Positions 1 through 7,596 of a DNA stretch of 62,037 bases are shown here, piece after piece; the stretch's first letter is position 1; the number at the start of each line of letters is the position of its first letter. The position numbers were made by a program, and so were the translations under genes. The notes beneath the pieces were generated by a model. The model saw nothing but the letters and a program-made list of their open reading frames with translations. It made no database searches and was not told the DNA's origin. The stretch covers positions 1-62,037 of the forward strand of contig NZ_JAPFGY010000021.1 of assembly GCF_026586795.1 (NCBI RefSeq), in the 5' to 3' direction. The DNA comes from Erythrobacter sp. WG. GTDB taxonomy: Bacteria; Pseudomonadota; Alphaproteobacteria; Sphingomonadales; Sphingomonadaceae.

Positions 1-1002
1 GCGCGCGGCCGGCCGCTGTCGCGCTTCGTGCCGGGTCTCGCGATCGTCGCCATCGCCGGGGCGGCGGCGGCGTGGCTCGCGCAGAACTACGGCGTGCCGG
101 TGATCCTCGCCGGGCTGCTGATCGGCCTTGCCGTCAACTTCGCCTCCGCCGATGCGCGCACCCACGACGGGCTCGACCTCGTCTCGCGCCATGGCCTGAG
201 GGGCGGGATCGTGCTGCTCGGCTTCCAGGTGACCGCCGCCCAGGTCGTGCAGATGGGGATCGTGCCCTTCCTCGGCCTCGCCCTCGTCATGACCGCTGCG
301 CTCATCGCCGCGCTGCTCGCCGCGCGCGCGACCGGGCAGAGCCCCGCGATCGGCCTCCTCGCCGGCGGTGCGACCGCGATCTGCGGGGCTTCCGCCGCGC
401 TCGCGCTCTACGGGGTGATCGGGCGCGAGCGGGTCGACCAGGCGCTCTTCACCCTGACGCTGGTGATCCTCGCCGCCGCCAGCGCCATCGCGCTCGTCAC
501 CTATCCGCCGCTCACCCAGATGCTCGGCTTTTCCGACGCGCAAGCGGGCTTTCTGGTCGGCGCCTCAATCCACGATGTGGCACAGGCGATCGGCGCAGGC
601 TTTGCCGTCTCGGACATCGCAGGGGCGCAGGCGACGGTGGTGAAGCTCACCCGCGTCGCCCTGCTCGCCCCGCTGGTGACGCTGGCCGCCCTGTGGATCG
701 CCCGCGTCGAGCCGCTCCCTGCCGGCGTGGGCCGCGCCAAGGTGCCGGTGCTGCCGGGCTTCATCCTTGCCTTCCTCGCGCTGGTCGGGGTCAATTCGCT
801 GGTCACCTTCCCCGCCGACCTCGCCGGCCACGCGCTGATCTTTTCCAAGACCCTCCTCCTCCTCGCCGTCACCGCCACCGCGATGCGCACGCGGACCGAC
901 CTCCTGCTCGGCCTCGGCTGGCGTTCGGTCATGCCGGTGCTGGCGGCGACCATCGCCTCGCTGGCGGTCGCGCTCGCCTTTGCCGAATGGGTGATCCCGT
1001 GA
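1..1002 (+). CDS. YeiH-family putative sulfate/anion exporter (5' end missing)
   Basis: This is an integral membrane protein of the YeiH/UPF0324 family, often annotated as a sulfate exporter. The frame is open to the left window edge, so the N-terminus is probably outside; a GTG at 28 is the first possible start inside. About ten hydrophobic segments alternate with short loops, and family-typical stretches are visible: GGATAICGASAA near residue 113 (counting from 28) and GASIHDVAQAIGAGF near residue 178. The stop codon overlaps the GTG start of the following glpD (GTGA), so it belongs to the same operon. The operon also encodes a sulfite-dehydrogenase pair, which fits export of sulfite or sulfate, but substrate is inference only. 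Confidence 0.85.
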   Translation, partial: ARGRPLSRFVPGLAIVAIAGAAAAWLAQNYGVPVILAGLLIGLAVNFASADARTHDGLDLVSRHGLRGGIVLLGFQVTAAQVVQMGIVPFLGLALVMTAALIAALLAARATGQSPAIGLLAGGATAICGASAALALYGVIGRERVDQALFTLTLVILAAASAIALVTYPPLTQMLGFSDAQAGFLVGASIHDVAQAIGAGFAVSDIAGAQATVVKLTRVALLAPLVTLAALWIARVEPLPAGVGRAKVPVLPGFILAFLALVGVNSLVTFPADLAGHALIFSKTLLLLAVTATAMRTRTDLLLGLGWRSVMPVLAATIASLAVALAFAEWVIP

Positions 1003-2489
1003 GCGCGCCCTACGATCTCGCGGTGATCGGCGGGGGCGTGAACGGCGCGGGAATCGCGCGCGATGCGGCAGGGCGCGGCGCCAAGGTGCTGCTGCTTGAA
1101 CGCGGCGACCTTGCGGAAGGCACCTCGTCCAACTCCACCAAGCTGATCCACGGCGGCCTGCGCTACCTCGAACATTACGAATTCGCCCTCGTGCGCGAGG
1201 CCCTGTCCGAGCGCGAGGTGCTGTGGGGCATCGCGCCGCACATCATCTGGCCGCTGCGCTTCATCCTCCCTCACCGCCCGGGCCTGCGCCCCAAGTGGCT
1301 GCTGCGGCTGGGACTGTTCCTCTACGACCACATCGGCGGGCGAAGGCGCCTGCCCCCGGCAGAGAGCGTGGACTTGACGCGCCACCCCGCCGGCGCGCCG
1401 CTCAAGAGCGAATACACCCGCGCCTTCGCCTATTCCGACGGCTGGGTGGACGATGCGCGCCTCGTCGTCCTCAACGCCCGCGATGCCGCCGACCGGGGGG
1501 CGGAGGTGCGCACCCGCTGCGAGGTCACGGCCCTTGCCCGCGAAGGCGACGTATGGCGGATCGAGGCCGGGGGCGAGACCTTCCATGCCCGCGCCGTGGT
1601 CAACGCCGCGGGCCCGCGCGTGCTCGACTTGCTCGGCCGCGCCGGCGAGCCGACCACCCAGAAGATGCGCCTCGTGCGCGGCTCGCACATTGTGGTGCGC
1701 AAGCTCTTTGACCACGACTATGCCTATTTCTTCCAGCTCCCCGACGGGCGGATCTTCTTCGCCATCCCCTACGAGAGCGACTTCACGCTGATCGGCACCA
1801 CCGATGTCGATCACCACGAAGGCCTCGACGCGGTGAAGGCGAGCCCCGAGGAGATCGCCTATCTGTGCGAGGGTGCTTCGGAATATTTCCGCACGCCCGT
1901 GCGCCCCGCCGACGTGGTGTGGACCTATTCCGGCGTGCGCCCGCTCGTCGATGACGGCTCGGGACGCCCCGAGGCGGCGACGCGCGGCTACCGTTTCGAG
2001 ATCGACGGCGGGGCGGACGGGAGCGCGCCGCTGCTCTCCGTCTTCGGCGGCAAGATCACCACCTACCGCCACCTCGCCGCCGAGGCGGTGGAGCGGCTCC
2101 AGCCCTTCCTCCCCGTCCTGCAAGGCGGCGACTGGACCGGCACGGCCCCGCTCCCCGGCGGCGACTTCGCGCGCGACGAGGCGGGGGCGAGGATGCGCGA
2201 ACTCGGCCAGCGTTATCCTTTCCTCTCAGGACAAGACACCCGGCGGCTGATCCAGCTCTATGGCACCACCGCCTTCGCATTCCTTGGGCAGGCGCGGCAG
2301 GCGAGCGACCTCGGACAGGACTTCGGCCACGGCCTCACCGCCGCCGAGGTCGATCACCTCATGGCGCGCGAATGGGCGCGCACCGCCGAGGACGTGCTAT
2401 GGCGCCGCACCAAGATCGGCCTGCATTTCACGCCCGAAGAGACCGCCGCGCTTGCCGCCTACATGACCGAAAGGATTCCCCCAGCATGA
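999..2489 (+). CDS. glpD: Glycerol-3-phosphate dehydrogenase (FAD, respiratory)
   Basis: GlpD oxidises sn-glycerol 3-phosphate to dihydroxyacetone phosphate at the inner membrane and passes electrons to quinone. The 496-residue product has the usual length. An N-terminal dinucleotide-binding motif (AVIGGGVNGAGIARDAAGRG), the GTSSNSTKLIHGGLRYLE signature and the C-terminal FGGKITTYRHLAE-type block are all present. The GTG at 999 was chosen because it overlaps the preceding stop (GTGA) and puts the FAD motif at residue 7; the same frame is open further upstream but that part is not homologous. It is followed by an ATGA overlap with the FMN reductase gene. No glpK or glpF is nearby, so its role in this sulfur/flavin-type operon is unclear. 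Confidence 0.93.
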   Translation: MSAPYDLAVIGGGVNGAGIARDAAGRGAKVLLLERGDLAEGTSSNSTKLIHGGLRYLEHYEFALVREALSEREVLWGIAPHIIWPLRFILPHRPGLRPKWLLRLGLFLYDHIGGRRRLPPAESVDLTRHPAGAPLKSEYTRAFAYSDGWVDDARLVVLNARDAADRGAEVRTRCEVTALAREGDVWRIEAGGETFHARAVVNAAGPRVLDLLGRAGEPTTQKMRLVRGSHIVVRKLFDHDYAYFFQLPDGRIFFAIPYESDFTLIGTTDVDHHEGLDAVKASPEEIAYLCEGASEYFRTPVRPADVVWTYSGVRPLVDDGSGRPEAATRGYRFEIDGGADGSAPLLSVFGGKITTYRHLAAEAVERLQPFLPVLQGGDWTGTAPLPGGDFARDEAGARMRELGQRYPFLSGQDTRRLIQLYGTTAFAFLGQARQASDLGQDFGHGLTAAEVDHLMAREWARTAEDVLWRRTKIGLHFTPEETAALAAYMTERIPPA

Positions 2490-3058
2490 CCCGTATCGTG
2501 GCCCTCGGCGGCACGGTGAACCCCGGCTCCTCCACCGAGCAGGCGCTGCGCCTCGCCGCGCTGATCGCGACCGGCGAGGGGGCGGAGGTGACGGTGTTCG
2601 GCGGGGATTACCTCGCCGCCCTCCCCCATTATCGCGGCCCCGGCTACGAAACCGCGATGGGGGCCGAGATGGTCGAGGCGGTGCGCGCCGCCGACGGCCT
2701 GCTGGTGGCTGCGCCCGGCTATCACGGCACCATCTCCGGCGTGGTCAAGAACGCGCTCGACTATCTCGAGGACCTTGCGCGGGACGAGCGCCCCTATCTC
2801 GATGGCCGTGCGGTCGGCCTCATCGCCACCGCCTTCGGCGACCAGGCCTCGATGTCGACCCTGCTCACCATGCGCGCGATCACCCATGCCCTGCGCGGCT
2901 GGCCGACCCCGATGGGAGCGACGATCCGCACCTACCAGGGGATGTTTTCCCCCGACGGCGAATGCCTCGACGAGCGCGCGCGCGGCCAGATCGAGCTGGT
3001 CGGCAAGCAGGTGGTGCTCGGCGCGCGGAGCTTCGCGGCCGGGAGGGACCTTGCGTGA
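2486..3058 (+). CDS. NADPH-dependent FMN reductase family protein
   Basis: A 190-residue flavodoxin-like reductase of the NADPH:FMN reductase (SsuE/MsuE/ArsH-like) family. The flavin-phosphate loop appears as GGTVNPGSSTEQALR near residues 7-21, and the APGYHGTISGVVKNALDYLEDL block near residues 75-96 is typical of the family. These enzymes reduce free FMN for two-component monooxygenases (for example sulfonate desulfonation) or for detoxification. The ATG overlaps the glpD stop (ATGA) and its own TGA overlaps the next ATG, so translation is probably coupled through the operon. A partner monooxygenase is not visible in the window. Confidence 0.88.
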   Translation: MTRIVALGGTVNPGSSTEQALRLAALIATGEGAEVTVFGGDYLAALPHYRGPGYETAMGAEMVEAVRAADGLLVAAPGYHGTISGVVKNALDYLEDLARDERPYLDGRAVGLIATAFGDQASMSTLLTMRAITHALRGWPTPMGATIRTYQGMFSPDGECLDERARGQIELVGKQVVLGARSFAAGRDLA

Positions 3059-3669
3059 TGCGCGGGGCGTTGGATCGCGCGCTGGAGGCGATCGCCGCAG
3101 GGCGGATCGTCGTCATCGCCGGTGATCGGCTGCGCGGCGGCGACATCGACCTGATGTGCGCGGCACAGCACGTCACACCCGAGGCGATCAACTTTATGGC
3201 GACCCACGGGCGCGGGCTGATCTGCCTGTCGGTCACGCCCGAGCGGGCCGAGCGGCTCGGCCTCAGCCTCGTCAACCCCGGCACGGCGCGCCAGACCGGG
3301 CGGCCCTTCGCCCGCTCGATCGAGGCGGCCGAGGGCGTCTCCACCGGCATCTCCGCCGCCGACCGCGCGCACACGGTGCGGGTGGCAATCGCCGAGGGGG
3401 CGAGTTCGGCCCACATCCACTCGCCCGGCCATGTCTTCCCGCTGATCGCGCGCCCCGGCGGGGTGCGCGAGCGGCCCTCCGCCTGCGAGGCCTCGATCGA
3501 CCTCGCCCGCCTTGCCGGCGCGGGCGATGCGGCGGTGATCTGCTCGATCATGCGCGACGACGGCGAGATGGCGCGGATCGACGATATTGCCGATCTTGTC
3601 GCCGCTTACGGGCTCGAAGTCGCCGATATCGGCGCTCTGATCGCAAGGCTCGAAGGGGCCGAAGCGTGA
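3058..3669 (+). CDS. RibB-like protein, probable pseudoenzyme
   Basis: The 203-residue protein is related throughout to 3,4-dihydroxy-2-butanone 4-phosphate synthase (RibB): GLICLSVTPERAERL (53-67), TGISAADRAHTV (96-107) and SPGHVFPLIARPGGV (122-136). Several residues needed for catalysis in RibB are replaced. The family DREnEGDL motif reads DRLRGGDID (23-31), losing both glutamates. The GHTEA motif reads SACEA (141-145), losing the histidine. The conserved cEI glutamate is Ser163. The first histidine (His125) and Cys56 remain. It therefore probably does not make the riboflavin precursor and may bind a phosphosugar or flavin-related ligand. It sits between an FMN reductase and SorA with overlapping codons. 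A GTG three bases upstream is an alternative start. Confidence 0.85.
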   Translation: MRGALDRALEAIAAGRIVVIAGDRLRGGDIDLMCAAQHVTPEAINFMATHGRGLICLSVTPERAERLGLSLVNPGTARQTGRPFARSIEAAEGVSTGISAADRAHTVRVAIAEGASSAHIHSPGHVFPLIARPGGVRERPSACEASIDLARLAGAGDAAVICSIMRDDGEMARIDDIADLVAAYGLEVADIGALIARLEGAEA

Positions 3670-4883
3670 GCGGCGGCAGGCTCTCCCGCCGCGCGCTGAT
3701 CGCCGGGGCGGGCACCGCCGCGCTCGCCGCGCCGGCCTTGGCGAAGCTCGGCGGGATGATCGATCTCGGCCTGCCGGGCGGGCCGAGCCTCAGGCCCACC
3801 ACCCCCGATTTTCCCGGCAAGCAGGGCATGATCGTCCAGCGCATCCGCCCGCCCCTGCTGGAAGCGCCGATGGCGGTGTTCCGTGAGGGCGTCATCACCC
3901 CCAACGACCGGCATTTCGTGCGCTGGAACTGGCCGATGCCGACCGAGGTCAAGGCCGCCGATCACCGCGTGGCGGTGGGCGGGGCGGTGAAGCAGCCCGT
4001 GTCGCTGACGCTGGACGACATCGCGAGTGCGGGCGAACAGGTTGAGATCGTTGCGATAAACCAGTGCGCCGGGAACGGGCGCGGGCTCTCCGAGCCGCGC
4101 GTCACCGGCACCCAGTGGGGCAACGGGGCAATGGCCTGCGCCAAGTGGACGGGGGTGCGGCTCAAGGACGTGCTCGCCAAGGCGGGCGTCGCCGAGGGGG
4201 CGAAGCGGGTCCGCCTTGCCGGGCTCGACGTGCCGCTCACCGAGGGCGCGCCGCAGTTCATCAAGTCGATCCCGCTCGATATCGCGATGCGCGATGATGT
4301 GCTGGTCGCCTGGGCGATGAACGACGAACCCCTCCCGATCCTCCACGGCTTCCCCTTGCGGATCGTGGTGCCGGGGTGGTTTTCGACCTATTGGGTGAAG
4401 ATGCTCTCGACCATCGAGGTGCTCGCCGGCGAGGATGAAAGCCATTACGTCGCAGAGACTTACCGATGGCCAACAGTGGCGGTGAAACCGGGCGACAAGG
4501 ATTTTCCGACCGTCCCCATCACCGCCATGCCGCCCCGCTCCTTCATCACCAGCCATGCCGACGGCGCGGTGGTGCGCAAGGGCGAGCCGCTGACGCTCGA
4601 GGGGATCGCGATGGGCGGCAATGCGGCGCTCGCCAAGGTCGAGCTGGTCGGCGCCGGAAGCGGTGGGGGCGAGCCGGTCCCCTGCACCCTCGGCCCCGAC
4701 GATCACGGTCCCTACGCCTTCCGCCGCTGGTCGGTGACGCTGCCGCAAGTCTCTGGCGACCTTGTGGAAATCGGCAGCAAGGCGACCAACCGCGAGGGCG
4801 CGAGCCAGCCCGACGCGCTGGTCTGGAACCCCTCGGGTTATGCCCGCAACGTGATCGAGCGCATCACCCTGAGGGCGCAATGA
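3666..4883 (+). CDS. Sulfite oxidase-family molybdoenzyme (SorA-like)
   Basis: A 405-residue molybdopterin oxidoreductase of the sulfite oxidase family. An N-terminal twin-arginine signal (SRRALIAGAGTAALAAPALA, residues 7-26) predicts periplasmic export of the folded Mo enzyme. The Mo-ligand cysteine lies in INQCAGNGRG (Cys134), followed by the pterin-binding domain and a C-terminal immunoglobulin-like dimerisation domain (about residues 285-405). The likely reaction is oxidation of sulfite to sulfate, with electrons passed to the monohaem cytochrome encoded immediately downstream (ATGA overlap). The GTG start overlaps the preceding stop. A related family member acting on another substrate cannot be excluded from sequence alone. 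Confidence 0.9.
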   Translation: MSGGRLSRRALIAGAGTAALAAPALAKLGGMIDLGLPGGPSLRPTTPDFPGKQGMIVQRIRPPLLEAPMAVFREGVITPNDRHFVRWNWPMPTEVKAADHRVAVGGAVKQPVSLTLDDIASAGEQVEIVAINQCAGNGRGLSEPRVTGTQWGNGAMACAKWTGVRLKDVLAKAGVAEGAKRVRLAGLDVPLTEGAPQFIKSIPLDIAMRDDVLVAWAMNDEPLPILHGFPLRIVVPGWFSTYWVKMLSTIEVLAGEDESHYVAETYRWPTVAVKPGDKDFPTVPITAMPPRSFITSHADGAVVRKGEPLTLEGIAMGGNAALAKVELVGAGSGGGEPVPCTLGPDDHGPYAFRRWSVTLPQVSGDLVEIGSKATNREGASQPDALVWNPSGYARNVIERITLRAQ

Positions 4884-5233
4884 AGGTCCTTGTCGCCGCC
4901 GCCCTCACCCTCCCGCTGGCGCTGCTGGCGGGTTGTGATTCCCCTCCGACAGTCTCGTTCGAGGACGCCAGCCTCACCCTGCCCGACGATCCGAACACCC
5001 TGCCCGAGGGGCCGGGGCGGCAGGCGGTGATGGACAATTGCCTTGCCTGCCATTCGCCCTCCACCATGCTCCAGCAACCGAGGGTCCCGCGCGAAAAGTG
5101 GGAGGCGACGGTCGCCAAGATGGTCAAGCTCTACAAGGCCCCGGTCGATCCTGCCGCGATTCCGCAGATCGTCGATTACATGGTCGCGGTGCAGGCGCGC
5201 GGGGTCGATGTTCCACGTGAAACATCGCCTTAA
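4880..5233 (+). CDS. Monohaem cytochrome c lipoprotein (SorB-like)
   Basis: A 117-residue exported protein with a lipobox (LLAGC, Cys19) and one haem-binding CxxCH motif (NCLACHS, Cys54-His58). Size, position and the four-base overlap with the molybdoenzyme gene match the cytochrome subunit SorB of sulfite:cytochrome c oxidoreductases, which hands electrons to the respiratory chain. Met63 or Met94 region residues could be the sixth haem ligand. An odd feature is that the last codons (Val-Pro-Arg-Glu-Thr region) contain a perfect parS palindrome at 5209-5224, so the coding sequence and a chromosome-partitioning site overlap. Confidence 0.85.
   Translation: MKVLVAAALTLPLALLAGCDSPPTVSFEDASLTLPDDPNTLPEGPGRQAVMDNCLACHSPSTMLQQPRVPREKWEATVAKMVKLYKAPVDPAAIPQIVDYMVAVQARGVDVPRETSP
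5209..5224. promoter_or_regulatory. parS: parS site 1 (ParB binding)
   Basis: The sequence TGTTCCACGTGAAACA matches the conserved 16-bp parS consensus (TGTTNCACGTGAAACA) at every position. ParB loads here for chromosome segregation and SMC recruitment. It lies inside the 3' end of the cytochrome gene and is followed 12 bp later by three GGGTCT repeats. parS sites usually cluster near the replication origin, so the window is probably in the origin-proximal part of a chromosome (inference). Confidence 0.93.
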
Positions 5234-5236
5234 AGG

Positions 5237-5269
5237 GGGTCTAGGCGGGGTCTGGAGGGGGTCTGCGCC
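5237..5269 (+). repeat. Three GGGTCT repeats at 11-bp period next to parS 1
   Basis: GGGTCT begins at 5237, 5248 and 5259, exactly 11 bp apart; the units are GGGTCTAGGCG, GGGTCTGGAGG and GGGTCTGCGCC. The array starts 12 bp after parS and ends before the VIT gene. A similar five-copy array follows the second parS at 49130. The near-helical period suggests that a DNA-binding protein contacts one face of the helix, which is inference. Confidence 0.85.
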
Positions 5270-5332
5270 CAACTTCGCCCCGGCAAGCCCCCCCTTGCGC
5301 CCACCTTGCACGAGGGCGCACAAGGGCCGGCG

Positions 5333-6037
5333 ATGACCGACCCTTCCGCCCATCCCGACGATCCCCACTACGTCCACCGCACCGGCTGGCTGCGCGCCGC
5401 GGTGCTGGGGGCGAACGACGGGATCATCTCGGTCGCCTCGCTGATCATCGGCGTCGCGGCGGCGACCCCGGAACGCGGCGCCATCCTGATCGCGGGCAGC
5501 GCGGCGCTGATCGCGGGGGCGATGTCGATGGCAGCGGGGGAATACATCTCGGTCTCGAGCCAGGCCGACAGCGAGAGCGCCGACATCGCCCGCGAGGCCG
5601 AGGCGCTCGCCGCCACCCCGGCCGACGAGGAGGCGGAGCTTGCCGCGATCTACCGCGCGCGCGGCCTTTCGCAGGCGACCGCGGCAGCGGTGGCGCGCGA
5701 GCTCACCGCGAAGGACGCCCTCGGCGCGCACGTGCGCGACGAGCTCGGCCTGTCCGAACACCTCGCCGCCCGCCCCTTGCAGGCCGCGCTCGCCTCGGGC
5801 GCGACCTTCAGCGCGGCGGCCGCGGTGCCGCTCGTCGCTGCCTGGGCTGCCCCGGCAGGCGCGATCATGGCGAGCGTGGTCGCGGTCGCGGTGCTGAGCC
5901 TCGCGGTGCTCGGCGCGCTCGGCGCGCGGGCCGGGGCCGCGCCGCTGGTGCCCGCCACCCTTCGGGTCGTCGGCTGGGGCGTCTTCGCCATGGCCGCCAC
6001 GGCAGCGGTCGGCCGGTTGTTCGGGGTGAGCGTCTGA
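5333..6037 (+). CDS. VIT1/CCC1-family Fe/Mn transporter
   Basis: A 234-residue membrane protein of the vacuolar iron transporter family (VIT/CCC1), which moves Fe2+ or Mn2+ across membranes. The N-terminal helix motif LRAAVLGANDGIISVASL and the AAGEYISVSSQADSE segment are characteristic. A hydrophilic metal-binding-type region (about residues 80-145) separates the first two membrane helices from the last three. The ATG at 5333 was chosen because the family motif starts about 20 residues later; an upstream in-frame ATG at 5306 lacks homology. The gene follows parS 1 and its repeats and appears to have its own transcription unit. Confidence 0.9.
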   Translation: MTDPSAHPDDPHYVHRTGWLRAAVLGANDGIISVASLIIGVAAATPERGAILIAGSAALIAGAMSMAAGEYISVSSQADSESADIAREAEALAATPADEEAELAAIYRARGLSQATAAAVARELTAKDALGAHVRDELGLSEHLAARPLQAALASGATFSAAAAVPLVAAWAAPAGAIMASVVAVAVLSLAVLGALGARAGAAPLVPATLRVVGWGVFAMAATAAVGRLFGVSV

Positions 6038-6220
6038 GGCCTTTTCCCGGTCGGGGTCGAGCGGCGAACCATCCCCCGACGAGCCGCCCCGCGTCTGCGC
6101 CGTTCTCGGGCAGCCGATCAATTGAGGCATAAGCAGGATAGGGCTCCCACCGCGCGCTCGTGCCATGGTGCAGTTCCAGACGAGGAGGGGAACAGCCCCC
6201 GCGAAAAGGAACGCAACGCC

Positions 6221-6394
6221 ATGGCTATCCGCAATCTTCTCAAGACTGTCACCCAGCGCCGCAAGCCGGCGGCCGAGCAGTCGCCCGACCTGCAGGTGGA
6301 TTTCAGCTACACCCAGTGGCGCCACGCGCAGATGGAACAGCTGGTGAGCAACTACCAGCGCGCCTGCGACACCTGCGACAGCGCACCGGCCTAA
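6221..6394 (+). CDS. Small hypothetical protein, 57 residues
   Basis: A short basic and then acidic protein starting MAIRNLLKTVTQRR and ending in a stretch with two cysteines (CDTCD). The ATG at 6221 has an AAAGGA Shine-Dalgarno-like sequence 11 bases upstream and codon use similar to its neighbours. The gene is isolated: 183 bp after the VIT gene and convergent to galM, with a strong hairpin between the two. I do not recognise a domain; it may be a lineage-specific small protein. Confidence 0.65.
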   Translation: MAIRNLLKTVTQRRKPAAEQSPDLQVDFSYTQWRHAQMEQLVSNYQRACDTCDSAPA

Positions 6395-6401
6395 ATCTGG
6401 A

Positions 6402-6429
6402 AGGGAGCGCGCGACATCCCGCGCTCCCT
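6402..6429. terminator. Hairpin between convergent genes
   Basis: AGGGAGCGCG (6402-6411) and CGCGCTCCCT (6420-6429) form a perfect 10-bp stem with an 8-base loop. It lies just after the small plus-strand gene and overlaps the stop of the minus-strand galM. It can act as a bidirectional terminator although no long T tract follows. Confidence 0.6.
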
Positions 6430-7511
6430 CAGCTTTCCCCGCCGAAGCGCAAGATCACGCGGTGCCGGTATGTCTCGCCCGGCGCCAGGCGGACCGATCC
6501 GAAGTCCGGGCGATTGGGCGTATCGGGAAACATCTGCGGCTCGAGCGCGATGCCGTCGCCCTGCCGATAGGCTTTCCCCGCCTTCCCCACCAGCGTGCCG
6601 CCCAGGAAATTCCCCGAATAGAACTGCACCCCCGGCTCGGTCGAGAACACGGCGAGGCTGCGGCCCGATCCCGGGTGCGCGAGCGCGGCGAGCAGCCGCG
6701 GCTCGGCCGCGCGCGTGCGGGCGATGACCCAGTTGTGATCGTAGCCCCTGCCGATGGCGATCTGCGGATGGCCCGCGTCGCGCACCCGCGCGCCGATGGC
6801 GGTCGGCTCGCGAAAATCGAAGGGGGTGCCGGCGACGGGCGCGAACTCCCCGGTGGGGATCGCGGCCTCGTCGGTCGGCAGGAAGTGCTCGGCCGGGATG
6901 GCGAGGACATGGTCCATCGCCCCCTCGACCCCGCCCTCGCCCGCGAGGTTCCAGTAGGCATGGTTGGTGAGGTTGACGAGCGTCGGCCGGTCGGTGCGCG
7001 CCGCATATTCGATGGCGAGTTCGCCTGCATCGGTGAGGGTGTAGGTGGCGGTCACATGGAGCGTGCCGGGGAAGCCCTGGTCCCCGTCGGGGCTGACATG
7101 GGCTAGCCGCACCATCGGCTGCGGCGCGGCGCCGACCGCCGCGATCGTCCACAGCGCCCTGTCGAAGCCCACCGGCCCGCCGTGGAGCGCGTTGGAGCCG
7201 TTGTTGGCGGGCACGCGATAGGCCTCGCCATCGAGGATGAAGCGCCCGCCCGCAATGCGGTTCGCGACCCGGCCCACGCTCGCACCGAAATAGGCATCGC
7301 TGGCGAGGTAATCCCCAAGCGTCGCATGGCCGAGCGTCACGTCGGCGAGCGTGCCCTCGCGGTCGGGCACCAGCATCGCCTGAAGCGTCGCGCCCCAGGC
7401 GAGGATGGTGGCGCTCATGCCATTCGTCTGGGTCAGGGTGACGGCCTCGACGGCGCGGCCATCGGGCAGGTGGCCGAACGTGCGGCGGGTGGCGGAAGGG
7501 GTCGCTTTCAT
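6429..7511 (-). CDS. galM: Aldose 1-epimerase (galactose mutarotase)
   Basis: A 360-residue aldose 1-epimerase that interconverts alpha and beta anomers of galactose or related aldoses, feeding the C1-specific dehydrogenase encoded at 14335. Family blocks include GRVANRIAGGRF, NNGSNALHGGPVGFDRALW with the catalytic-region histidine, and LVNLTNHAYWNLAGEG; the catalytic glutamate is probably in the C-terminal EPGVQFYSGNF block. The ATG at 7511 lies 10 bp from operator a, which is shared with the divergent GH43 gene. There is no signal peptide, so it is cytoplasmic. The neighbourhood makes galactose the best substrate guess. Confidence 0.92.
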   Translation of the reverse strand: MKATPSATRRTFGHLPDGRAVEAVTLTQTNGMSATILAWGATLQAMLVPDREGTLADVTLGHATLGDYLASDAYFGASVGRVANRIAGGRFILDGEAYRVPANNGSNALHGGPVGFDRALWTIAAVGAAPQPMVRLAHVSPDGDQGFPGTLHVTATYTLTDAGELAIEYAARTDRPTLVNLTNHAYWNLAGEGGVEGAMDHVLAIPAEHFLPTDEAAIPTGEFAPVAGTPFDFREPTAIGARVRDAGHPQIAIGRGYDHNWVIARTRAAEPRLLAALAHPGSGRSLAVFSTEPGVQFYSGNFLGGTLVGKAGKAYRQGDGIALEPQMFPDTPNRPDFGSVRLAPGETYRHRVILRFGGES

Positions 7512-7520
7512 GCTGCGCTC

Positions 7521-7535
7521 ATTTATATGATAATA
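7521..7535. promoter_or_regulatory. Operator a of the galactose regulon
   Basis: ATTTATATGATAATA is one of five related AT-rich near-palindromes in this GC-rich locus (consensus ATTTATMWKAYAAWW). It lies between the divergent galM and secreted GH43 genes and probably binds the GntR regulator encoded at 15320. Confidence 0.7.
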
Positions 7536-7596
7536 TATCCCGGGCAAGCGGCGCCTTCGCAGGCATCGCACAACCCTGCCGCATTAGGAGCCCCGC

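Noticed and set aside
72..998. N-terminal extension of GlpD
   Set aside because: The frame is open but reads arginine/proline-rich nonsense antisense to codon structure of the exporter gene; the GTG at 999 fits family length and overlap.
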